Assembly: GCF_001183865.1 (NCBI RefSeq) | Contig: NZ_CP012020.1 | Coordinates: 1,979,839-2,043,838 of the forward strand | From: Methylophilus sp. TWE2 | Lineage (GTDB): Bacteria > Pseudomonadota > Gammaproteobacteria > Burkholderiales > Methylophilaceae | DNA: 64,000 bases | Reading direction: 5' to 3' | Made by a program: the position numbers and the translations under genes | The notes under the pieces: model-generated | The model's input: the letters and a program-made list of their open reading frames with translations, nothing else | Told to the model about the DNA's origin: nothing | Databases searched by the model: none | Shown here: positions 56,086 to 64,000 of the stretch, one piece after another | How the letters are laid out: each line of letters opens with the position of its first letter | Numbering within the stretch: the first letter of the stretch is position 1

Positions 56086-57396
56086 TTATCTTTTCGCCTT
56101 TTTATCCAGCTCTTTCAAGTGCTGTAATTTTTCGCCTATTTTACCTTCCAAACCGCGTGGTGTGGGCTGGTAAAACTGTTGTGGCGGCAAATCATCAGGG
56201 AAATAATTTTCGCCGGCAGCATAGGCCTCTGGTTCATTGTGCGCATAGCGGTATTCTTTGCCATAGTCGAGCGCCTTCATGAGTTTGGTTGGCGCATTTC
56301 TTAAATGCAATGGCACGTTACGTGATTTATCTTGTGCCACAAATGCCTTGGCCTGGTTGTAAGCCATATACCCGGCATTGCTCTTGGCTGCCACTGCCAG
56401 ATAAATCACGGCTTGTGCCAGCGCCAGCTCGCCTTCAGGGCTACCCAGGCGTTCAAATGTCACCGCAGCATCATTGGCAATCTGCATGGCACGTGGGTCC
56501 GCCAGGCCAATGTCTTCCCAGGCCATACGGATAATGCGTCTGGCCAGGTATAGCGGGTCTGCCCCACCATCAATCATGCGCATAAACCAGTAAAGCGCGG
56601 CATCGGGGTTGGAACCGCGTACTGATTTGTGCAAGGCAGAAATCTGGTCGTAAAAGGCTTCGCCACCTTTATCAAAGCGGCGCAGCTTGCTGGCCATGGT
56701 TGATTGCAAAAACGATTCATCGATAATGGTAACATTGGCCGCCAACGCGCCATTAAACAGCCCTTCGGCAAAATTGAGCAAGCGTCTTGCATCACCATCG
56801 GCGTAGGCTAATACCTGTTCCTTGACTTCGTCAGCCAGTGCCACATTTGGTGCAACCTTGAGCCGCCCGCGCTCAAGCAATTCTGCCAGCTCGTCTTCAG
56901 TGAGCGCATTTAACACAAATACTTGTGCCCGGCTCAATAACGCACTATTAACCTCAAAAGACGGGTTCTCCGTTGTCGCGCCAATAAAAGTAATGAGGCC
57001 ACTTTCAACAAACGGCAAAAAAGCATCCTGCTGGCCTTTGTTAAAGCGGTGTACCTCGTCGACAAACAGGATGGTATTGCGGCCCGTTTGTTGCAAAGTA
57101 AGCTCGGCACGCTCCACTGCTTCACGGATATCCTTAATGCCGGACAATACCGCGGATAATGGCACGAATTCAGCATCAGCTGTTTGCGCAATCAGACGGG
57201 CCAGCGTGGTTTTTCCTACCCCTGGCGGCCCCCACAGAATCATGGAGGGCAGCTTGCCAGACTCAAAGGCGCGGCGCAAAGGTTTGCCTTCACCCAGTAA
57301 ATGTGTTTGCCCGACCACCTCATCCAGAGTCTTGGGGCGTAACTGCTCAGCCAGCGGTACGGAAGAAGGTGTTTGTGGTTCAAACAGGGAAGACAT
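56086..57396 (-). CDS. rarA: Replication-associated recombination protein RarA (MgsA)
   Basis: 436-residue AAA+ ATPase of the RarA/Mgs1/WRNIP1 family that acts at stalled replication forks. The start PLAEQLRPKTLDEVVGQTHL is typical. Walker A GPPGVGKTTLARLIAQ, Walker B ILFVDEVHRFNKGQQDAFLP, sensor-1 FIGATTENPSFEV and a C-terminal tetramerisation region with KSVRGSNPDAALYWFMRM are all present. It lies 20 bases after lolA on the same strand. Confidence 0.97.
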   Translation of the reverse strand: MSSLFEPQTPSSVPLAEQLRPKTLDEVVGQTHLLGEGKPLRRAFESGKLPSMILWGPPGVGKTTLARLIAQTADAEFVPLSAVLSGIKDIREAVERAELTLQQTGRNTILFVDEVHRFNKGQQDAFLPFVESGLITFIGATTENPSFEVNSALLSRAQVFVLNALTEDELAELLERGRLKVAPNVALADEVKEQVLAYADGDARRLLNFAEGLFNGALAANVTIIDESFLQSTMASKLRRFDKGGEAFYDQISALHKSVRGSNPDAALYWFMRMIDGGADPLYLARRIIRMAWEDIGLADPRAMQIANDAAVTFERLGSPEGELALAQAVIYLAVAAKSNAGYMAYNQAKAFVAQDKSRNVPLHLRNAPTKLMKALDYGKEYRYAHNEPEAYAAGENYFPDDLPPQQFYQPTPRGLEGKIGEKLQHLKELDKKAKR

Positions 57397-57416
57397 GATG
57401 ATTGAAGCGCAAGCGT

Positions 57417-58040
57417 TTATTCGCCAACGACATCCACCCCTTTGGGAATCGAAAACAGGAACTGGTTGGTGTTGAGGCTGGGATTGACTTCAACGTTTGA
57501 GAAAACAATGTGTGTGCTTTGCCCGAATGCATCTACCAGGCGCATTTCAGCCAGTTTACTATGATCAAACGAAATAATGACGACCTGAAAACCGCTATCC
57601 TTTTGCTTGGGTTTGGCCTGCACACGCTGCATGCCATCAAAATCCAGCAAGCGGCTCAGGCGGAATGTTTCTTCCACGTTTGGTCCGCCAGCCAGCAAAG
57701 CGGCTGGGCTGGTACCCAACACTTTATCCACGGTGCGCACGGTGACTTGCTGTAAGTCGACATCAAACAGGAATACCTGCTTACCATCACTGATGATCTG
57801 CTGCTCGTATGGCTTCTGGTAATCCCAGCGAAATTTATTCGGACGTTGCAACAACATGGTGCCGTTGACCTCTTGGACCTTTCGGCCTTTCTGGTCAAAC
57901 ACGGTTTGCTTGAAATTGGCCCGCATGGCCTGGGTACTCTGGTAGAACTGTTTTAAATCATCGACACCGTCGGCAAATGCCGTTGACATCACACACAGGC
58001 TGCATACAGCGAGCAGCGTCCTGGTCCATCTGTTACTCAT
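57417..58040 (-). CDS. lolA: Outer-membrane lipoprotein carrier LolA
   Basis: 207 residues. A signal peptide ([17 protein letters not shown]) precedes the LolA fold, which carries lipoproteins across the periplasm from LolCDE to LolB. Characteristic stretches: [40 protein letters not shown] and [12 protein letters not shown]. Its start overlaps the ftsK stop by eight bases, so translation is coupled. The gene order ftsK-lolA-rarA is widely conserved. Confidence 0.97.
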   Translation of the reverse strand: MSNRWTRTLLAVCSLCVMSTAFADGVDDLKQFYQSTQAMRANFKQTVFDQKGRKVQEVNGTMLLQRPNKFRWDYQKPYEQQIISDGKQVFLFDVDLQQVTVRTVDKVLGTSPAALLAGGPNVEETFRLSRLLDFDGMQRVQAKPKQKDSGFQVVIISFDHSKLAEMRLVDAFGQSTHIVFSNVEVNPSLNTNQFLFSIPKGVDVVGE

Positions 58041-60348
58041 GGTCTCCTCCGGCTTTCACTAATACCTCACGGTTGCCATTGCTTTGCATGGCAGAGACCA
58101 GTCCGGCACGTTCCATATCCTCGATCAACCTGGCAGCACGGTTGTAACCAATGCGCAGTTGACGTTGTACGGATGAAATCGAGGCGCGGCGTGTTTTAAG
58201 CACGATGGCCACGGCTTCATCATAAAGGGGGTCTTTTTCACCGCCTGCACTGGCATCCCCACCGCCCAGGCTATCCATGTCGCCGCCTTCGGTCTCATTG
58301 GTGAGAATACCTTCAATGTAGTTTGGTTCGCCTTGCGCCTTGAGGAAATTCACCACATTGTGCACTTCACCATCACTGACAAAGGCGCCATGGATACGCT
58401 GCGGGTAACCGCTCCCTGGCGGCAGGTAGAGCATATCCCCCTGCCCCAGCAAGGTTTCGGCGCCCATTTGATCCAGAATGGTACGTGAGTCAATTTTGCT
58501 TGATACCTGGAAGGCCACTCGTGTAGGTACGTTGGCTTTAATCAGGCCGGTAATCACGTCTACAGAAGGCCGCTGTGTCGCCAGTACCAGATGTATCCCA
58601 GACGCACGCGCTTTTTGCGCCAAGCGCGCAATCAACTCTTCAACCTTTTTGCCAACGACCATCATGAGATCGGCCAATTCGTCGATGACGACGACGATCA
58701 AAGGCATTTCATCCAGCGGCTCCGGCTCATCCGGCGTCAGGCTGAATGGATGCGGAATCGACTGACCCTGTTTTTTTGCATCCTGGATTTTCTGGTTATA
58801 GCCAGCCAGGTTCCGCACGCCCAGCGTGGACATTAATTTATAACGACGCTCCATCTCAGCCACACACCAGTTCAGCGCATTGGCCGCCTGGCGCATGTCA
58901 GTCACCACAGGTGCCAACAGATGTGGAATGCCTTCATAGACAGACAATTCCAGCATTTTGGGGTCAATGAGGATCATGCGCACACGGCTGGCCTCAGACT
59001 TATACAGCAGGCTCAGAATCAGCGCGTTAATCGCGACCGATTTACCAGAACCCGTTGTACCTGCAACCAGTACGTGCGGCATTTTTGCCAGGTCAGCCAC
59101 AATCGGCTTACCGGCAATATCTTTACCCATGGCAATGGCGATGGGAGAGTTCAAATCGGCATAGGCCTGGCTGCCCATGATTTCAGTCAAGGATACGATC
59201 TGGCGCTTGGGATTGGGGATCTCCAGACCCATATAACTCTTGCCCGGAATCGTCTCTACCACACGCACGCTAATGACAGACAGCGCGCGCGCCAAGTCTT
59301 TGGAAAGGTTGGTGATCTGGCTACCCTTGACGCCTGGTGCGGGGTCGAGCTCGTAGCGTGTAATCACAGGACCTGGCTGTGCCGTCACCACTTTGACTTC
59401 AATACCGAAATCCATGAGCTTGCGCTCAATCAGGCGTGAAGTGAAATCCAGCGTTTCAGCAGATTGCAACTCTACTGACTGGTTAGGCGCATCCAGCAAG
59501 TGCAGCGGTGGCAAGCCTTCTTGCTCAATCGCTTCAAACAGCACTGCCTGTTTTTCCTTGACCACACGCTCACTGGGCTCAATCGTCACCTCTGGCACAG
59601 TGATTTCGACCGGTTTACGGTCTTCGATGCGTTTCCGTTCAGCTTCCACAAACTCTTCACGCGCCTGCAGCGCCTGGCGCCCCATCTTACGGTCTTGCCA
59701 GTCCTGGTATTTGAGCAGGCCCCACTGGTAAAACTGGATCACCCACTCGCCCAGTTTTTCACTCATGGTGATCAATGACAAGCCGGTAAAGAGGCTAAAG
59801 GCCGTGGCAAACAATACCAGCAGCAGCATAGTGGACCCGGCAAAGCCAAACATATTGCGTAACAAATGATCAATGCCACTGCCAATCACGCCGCCCTGCT
59901 TGAGCGGGAAATCAGCTGGCAGGCTGACCAGATGGCCAGACTCCAGGGCAGCAGAAGCCAGTAACATGAGCGCAAACCCAACACCGTTTAACCACCACTC
60001 GGTTTTCTCGGTAGTCTCCAAATGCAGGCGCTGGTACATCAACCAGACAAAGAAAAAAGCCAACACCACAAACCACCAGGATGAAAAACCAAACAAGGAG
60101 AGCAAAATATCCGTGACCCACGCACCGACAGCCCCTCCGGCATTATGTATGGTGTCATTCTCGCCAACCGCATGGGTCCAGCCTGGGTCCTCATGCGAAT
60201 AAGTCGCTAAAATGACGGCTAGAAATACGCCGAGCGCAGCCAGGGCTATCCATGCGACTTCCCGCACGAGCCTGGCATCACGCAGTTGCTTTTCCGTCGA
60301 AACTTTTTCAAGACGGACGTTAGCAACTTTTTTCTTATTAAAAAACAA
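58033..60348 (-). CDS. ftsK: DNA translocase FtsK (short-linker form)
   Basis: 771 residues. The N-terminal domain has about four membrane helices (~28-190), a short linker follows, and then the RecA-like motor with Walker [16 protein letters not shown] (near residue 440) and Walker [17 protein letters not shown]-terminal gamma winged helix (~705-765, [20 protein letters not shown]) reads KOPS motifs. It pumps chromosome DNA at the septum and activates XerCD. It lacks the ~600-residue Pro/Gln linker of E. coli FtsK, as is common in betaproteobacteria. Divergent from dps. Confidence 0.97.
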   Translation of the reverse strand: MFFNKKKVANVRLEKVSTEKQLRDARLVREVAWIALAALGVFLAVILATYSHEDPGWTHAVGENDTIHNAGGAVGAWVTDILLSLFGFSSWWFVVLAFFFVWLMYQRLHLETTEKTEWWLNGVGFALMLLASAALESGHLVSLPADFPLKQGGVIGSGIDHLLRNMFGFAGSTMLLLVLFATAFSLFTGLSLITMSEKLGEWVIQFYQWGLLKYQDWQDRKMGRQALQAREEFVEAERKRIEDRKPVEITVPEVTIEPSERVVKEKQAVLFEAIEQEGLPPLHLLDAPNQSVELQSAETLDFTSRLIERKLMDFGIEVKVVTAQPGPVITRYELDPAPGVKGSQITNLSKDLARALSVISVRVVETIPGKSYMGLEIPNPKRQIVSLTEIMGSQAYADLNSPIAIAMGKDIAGKPIVADLAKMPHVLVAGTTGSGKSVAINALILSLLYKSEASRVRMILIDPKMLELSVYEGIPHLLAPVVTDMRQAANALNWCVAEMERRYKLMSTLGVRNLAGYNQKIQDAKKQGQSIPHPFSLTPDEPEPLDEMPLIVVVIDELADLMMVVGKKVEELIARLAQKARASGIHLVLATQRPSVDVITGLIKANVPTRVAFQVSSKIDSRTILDQMGAETLLGQGDMLYLPPGSGYPQRIHGAFVSDGEVHNVVNFLKAQGEPNYIEGILTNETEGGDMDSLGGGDASAGGEKDPLYDEAVAIVLKTRRASISSVQRQLRIGYNRAARLIEDMERAGLVSAMQSNGNREVLVKAGGDHE

Positions 60349-60458
60349 TATGTTGTCTCTTTCTTTGCAAGAGTGAACTTAAATGATTATAACAAAATCA
60401 AATTGCAGACAGGCATTCTAGCTTTTAAAATACATTCAACGACAATAAGGAGACATCC

Positions 60459-60920
60459 ATGGACATTGGTATCAATAACGAAGACCGCCACCAGATTGCA
60501 GACGGCTTATCAAAATTGCTGGCAGATACGTACACCTTGTATCTGAAAACGCACTACTTTCACTGGAACGTGACCGGGCCAATGTTCAATACCCTGCACC
60601 TCATGTTTGAAACCCAGTACACCGAGCTGGCACTGGCAGTAGACCTCGTGGCTGAGCGTATCCGTTCGCTGGGCGTCTATGCGCCTGGTACTTATGCCCA
60701 GTTCTCCAAACTGACTTCGATTGATGAAACGGTGGATGTACCCAAGGCAAATGACATGATTCGCGAGCTCGTGGCTGGTCATGAAGCGGTTTGCCGCACG
60801 GCACGCAGTGTATTCCCAGCAGCAGAAAAAGCATCAGATGAAGCGACTTCTGACTTGTTGACACAACGCCTGCAGTTGCACGAGAAAACAGCCTGGATGT
60901 TGCGTAGCCTGCTGGAATAA
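60459..60920 (+). CDS. dps: Dps family ferritin-like DNA-protection protein
   Basis: 153 residues. It forms dodecameric spheres that oxidise iron with H2O2 and protect DNA in starvation. The inter-subunit ferroxidase centre residues are present: [12 protein letters not shown] (His pair), then [17 protein letters not shown], which supplies Glu and Asp ligands. The N-terminal DNA-binding lysine tail of E. coli Dps is missing; this form starts directly at helix one. A strong ribosome site (AAGGAGA) lies before the ATG. It is divergent from ftsK and 90 bases ahead of trxB, and both are oxidative-stress genes. Confidence 0.95.
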   Translation: MDIGINNEDRHQIADGLSKLLADTYTLYLKTHYFHWNVTGPMFNTLHLMFETQYTELALAVDLVAERIRSLGVYAPGTYAQFSKLTSIDETVDVPKANDMIRELVAGHEAVCRTARSVFPAAEKASDEATSDLLTQRLQLHEKTAWMLRSLLE

Positions 60921-61961
<1,041 letters not shown>

Positions 61962-61982
61962 ACTCTCAGGTTTGCAACGAAG

Positions 61983-62010
61983 AAGCGCACTCCGGTGCGC
62001 TTTTTTATTT
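61983..62010 (+). terminator. Terminator after trxB
   Basis: Stem AAGCGCAC/GTGCGCTT with TCCG loop, then TTTTATTTT. It lies 21 bases past the trxB stop. Confidence 0.9.
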
Positions 62011-62022
62011 TAGAATTGTGTT

Positions 62023-62568
62023 ATGTCACAAGAGTTGCCGGACAAAGACGAAAATGATCTTTCACTGTTTTATGAAGCAGTGAAAGGCGCTCGCCCGGTG
62101 AAAACAAACCGCATTTTGCATACGCCCAAAAAACCGAAACCAATTCCACGACAGCTCATACGCGACGAACAGCAGGCGCTGGTTGACTCTCTCAGTGATC
62201 ACTACATACCTGCCCACGAACTCGAAAGCGGCGAAGAGTTGCTGTATTTGCGTGAGGGCCAGTCGCCCATGGTATTGAGCAAGTTGCGCCGCGGTCATTG
62301 GGTCGTACAGGCACATATAGACCTCCACGGCCTGATTAGCGATGAAGCGCGCCTGTATGTTTCTGAGTTTATTGCGGATTGCAAAAAACGTGGCTTGCGT
62401 TGTGTGCGCATTGTGCACGGCAAAGGCTTGGGCTCACGCAACAAAGAACCTGTACTCAAGCACAAACTACGTAACTGGCTCATGCAAAAAGATGAAGTCA
62501 TTGCCTATGCCCAGGCCCGCGCCAACGACGGTGGCAGCGGTGCGGTCATCGTCCTGTTAAAAGCCTGA
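62023..62568 (+). CDS. Smr/MutS2-type endonuclease domain protein
   Basis: 181 residues with a Smr domain (~85-175). The core motif is HIDLHGLISDEARLYVSEF, followed by VRIVHGKGLGSRNKEPVLKH with the conserved His and Gly-Lys-Gly-turn. The N-terminal ~80 residues hold a DEQQALVDSLSDHYIP helix typical of YfcN/SmrB-like stand-alone proteins. SmrB-type proteins cut mRNA between collided ribosomes in E. coli, though this relative has not been tested. It starts 13 bases after the trxB terminator. Confidence 0.92.
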   Translation: MSQELPDKDENDLSLFYEAVKGARPVKTNRILHTPKKPKPIPRQLIRDEQQALVDSLSDHYIPAHELESGEELLYLREGQSPMVLSKLRRGHWVVQAHIDLHGLISDEARLYVSEFIADCKKRGLRCVRIVHGKGLGSRNKEPVLKHKLRNWLMQKDEVIAYAQARANDGGSGAVIVLLKA

Positions 62569-62632
62569 TTGCTAACACCTGAAAGAAAAGCGCGACGCCG
62601 AGACTGACGTCTTGCTTACTCACAGATATTCA

Positions 62633-63229
62633 TTACCAGTAATCGCGATTGTGGCGCGGACCGTGGCCTCTCATCACTACCGGACGATAGACAGCTGGTG
62701 CGGGCATCGGCTGAACCTGCATCATATTTGGTCTGACCTGCACTGCCACATCTATCACCGGGCCAGGATTTCTGTCCATCAGTGTCGAATATTGGCGGCC
62801 CTGATATTCATAATTCACCATATAACCGGTGGTCACCGTTTGCCATTGGTCTACCATGGCACATTGTTGAACTGGACGATTGACGATGCGTTCGTTGCCA
62901 TAAGTATTCTGGTTACCCACGCGGTCGCCGACGATCGCACCCACACCCGCCCCGACCGCTGCAGCGACAACTTTGCCACTGCCACGACCGATGGTACTCC
63001 CTAGCAAACCACCGGCAACGCCACCGACAATCGCCCCCGTATTGGAACGGTTAGACTCATACACTCGCTCCTGCACATAGGCAGTCTGGCATTCCTGACG
63101 TGGCTGATTGACCTGCTGCACTTGTGGCGCGACTGACAGCACTCTGGCCCGGTCTATATATTCAGCACCGGCAAATGCACTCTGGCTCAGAGCCATCATG
63201 ACTACACTGGATACGATCAGTTTACGCAC
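62633..63229 (-). CDS. Glycine-zipper 2TM outer-envelope protein
   Basis: 198 residues. A signal peptide (MRKLIVSSVVMMALSQSAFA) is followed by a linker. A glycine-zipper segment (~65-100, NTGAIVGGVAGGLLGSTIGR and VVAAAVGAGVGAIVGDR) is typical of SlyB/17-kDa-antigen-like proteins. A Pro/Met/Gln-rich tail follows, with a Tyr-rich strand (YMVNYEYQGRQYST). No lipobox Cys, so it is not a lipoprotein. Probably an envelope-stress protein; the exact role is unknown. Confidence 0.88.
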   Translation of the reverse strand: MRKLIVSSVVMMALSQSAFAGAEYIDRARVLSVAPQVQQVNQPRQECQTAYVQERVYESNRSNTGAIVGGVAGGLLGSTIGRGSGKVVAAAVGAGVGAIVGDRVGNQNTYGNERIVNRPVQQCAMVDQWQTVTTGYMVNYEYQGRQYSTLMDRNPGPVIDVAVQVRPNMMQVQPMPAPAVYRPVVMRGHGPRHNRDYW

Positions 63230-63351
63230 TCTATTTCTCCTCTTGTGAATGACTGCAAGTTGCAGTTACCTCGTTAACGAGCATTCAATCACGGGAGATG
63301 ACCGACAGATGTATCAGATAAGGTGAAGTTTTGTATCTGACCCGATACAGA

Positions 63352-64000
63352 TTACTGGCTACTGTTGGCCAGTTTGAGCAACTCGCCACGCTGCTGGATT
63401 TCAATCACACCACGTCCCATGGTGAGCCAGCCCTTTTGTTCCAGGCGCTTTAACTGACGGCTGATCACTTCGCGGGCGGTGCCTAACTCATCGGCAATCT
63501 GCTGATGGGTGCGTTGTATGGTGTTATTACCCATATCCAGCAGGCACTTCGCCAGGCGCGCATCCAGCGTCTGGAAGGCAACTTCATCCAGCAGCACAAT
63601 CAGGTCACTGATCAATGCACCATAATTTTGCATCACATATTGCCGGAACACCGGCGAATCAATCATCAGCTTATGGAAAATGTTCTCCGGAATGATGACA
63701 TCCTCAATCGGCTCTTCGACAATAGTAGAAGCCGGATACTGGCTATTACCCAGCAGGCAAGTGGTGGTAATGACACAGGTTTCGCCTGCACTCACACGAT
63801 ACAAGACAATTTCACGACCGCTGGCAGACATTTTATACACGCGGGAGCGACCCTTAAGTCGTAGCACATAACCGCTGCAATGATCGCCTTCACGATAGCC
63901 TATGGTACCTATGGGTGCTTCAACAATACGCGCATATTGCGTCAGCAGTTTTTTTGCAGGCTCTTCCAGCACTTCAAGTTCCGGAAACAAGCCTATCCAT
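63352..64000 (-). CDS. Crp/Fnr-family transcriptional regulator (N-terminus cut by window edge)
   Basis: At least 215 residues visible; the frame stays open through the right edge (Trp-Ile-Gly-Leu before FPELEVL), so the true start lies outside. The N-terminal cyclic-nucleotide-type sensor domain (~1-130) has IGYREGDHCSGYVLRLKG. The C-terminal HTH_Crp (~150-210) has RTHQQIADELGTAREVISRQ, the recognition helix, and LKRLEQKGWL. No Fnr-style Cys cluster is visible in the part present. Its ligand and targets cannot be told from sequence. Confidence 0.9.
   Translation of the reverse strand, partial: WIGLFPELEVLEEPAKKLLTQYARIVEAPIGTIGYREGDHCSGYVLRLKGRSRVYKMSASGREIVLYRVSAGETCVITTTCLLGNSQYPASTIVEEPIEDVIIPENIFHKLMIDSPVFRQYVMQNYGALISDLIVLLDEVAFQTLDARLAKCLLDMGNNTIQRTHQQIADELGTAREVISRQLKRLEQKGWLTMGRGVIEIQQRGELLKLANSSQ

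Overview
The window looks like chromosomal DNA of a betaproteobacterium, most likely a methylotroph-type member of the Nitrosomonadales (Methylophilaceae-like). This is inferred from the protein style and from gene orders usual in that group: yhdP-nitrilase-tldD, ftsK-lolA-rarA-serS beside trxB, efp next to earP with the rhamnosylated Arg32, and an AddAB-like helicase-nuclease pair. No rRNA, tRNA, phage, integrase, transposase or CRISPR array was seen. Both ends cut genes: a serine acetyltransferase on the left and a Crp/Fnr regulator on the right.

Layout. (1) 1-3.2 kb: a serine O-acetyltransferase, a family 2A (SrpI-like) encapsulin shell protein and a cysteine desulfurase with a long unstructured N-terminal cargo extension. 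This is a sulfur nanocompartment operon and the most interesting system here. (2) 3.2-8.6 kb: a membrane-anchored TAXI-type binding protein, two paralogous membrane EAL c-di-GMP phosphodiesterases and a DUF2325 protein. (3) 8.6-13.3 kb: a sulfate-binding protein, an alginate-export-type porin and YezD in one operon, then an OprP-like porin behind a clear Pho box. (4) 13.3-26 kb: lysS, a CpxAR-like two-component system, an ABC-F ATPase, YhdP, a Nit-type amidase and TldD. (5) 26-31.4 kb: accessory DNA with an AT-rich orphan membrane protein, a MITE-like inverted-repeat element, a FucP-like sugar transporter, a histone-H1-like DUF2934 protein and a secreted trypsin-like protease with a small secreted partner. 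(6) 31.5-37.3 kb: efp/earP, an exonuclease, a second MITE-like element, an OmpA lipoprotein, a four-gene metal-handling operon (His/Cys-rich protein, outer-membrane protein, HMA protein, MerT-like protein) and greB. (7) 37.5-47.8 kb: a poly-HAMP chemoreceptor, the AddB/AddA-like pair and a nitroreductase. (8) 47.8-64 kb: dedA-mfd, rpiA, mltF-like, serS, rarA, lolA, ftsK, dps, trxB, smr, a glycine-zipper protein and a Crp/Fnr regulator.

How it fits together. Sulfur is a recurring theme. The SAT makes O-acetylserine for cysteine synthesis, the encapsulin probably packages a desulfurase that takes sulfur from cysteine, and a separate locus 7 kb away imports sulfate. The other themes are envelope transport (porins, LolA, YhdP, DedA), DNA repair and replication restart (Mfd, AddAB-like, RarA, Smr, FtsK) and signalling (EAL proteins, chemoreceptor, two-component system). 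Several intergenic inverted repeats look like non-autonomous mobile elements.
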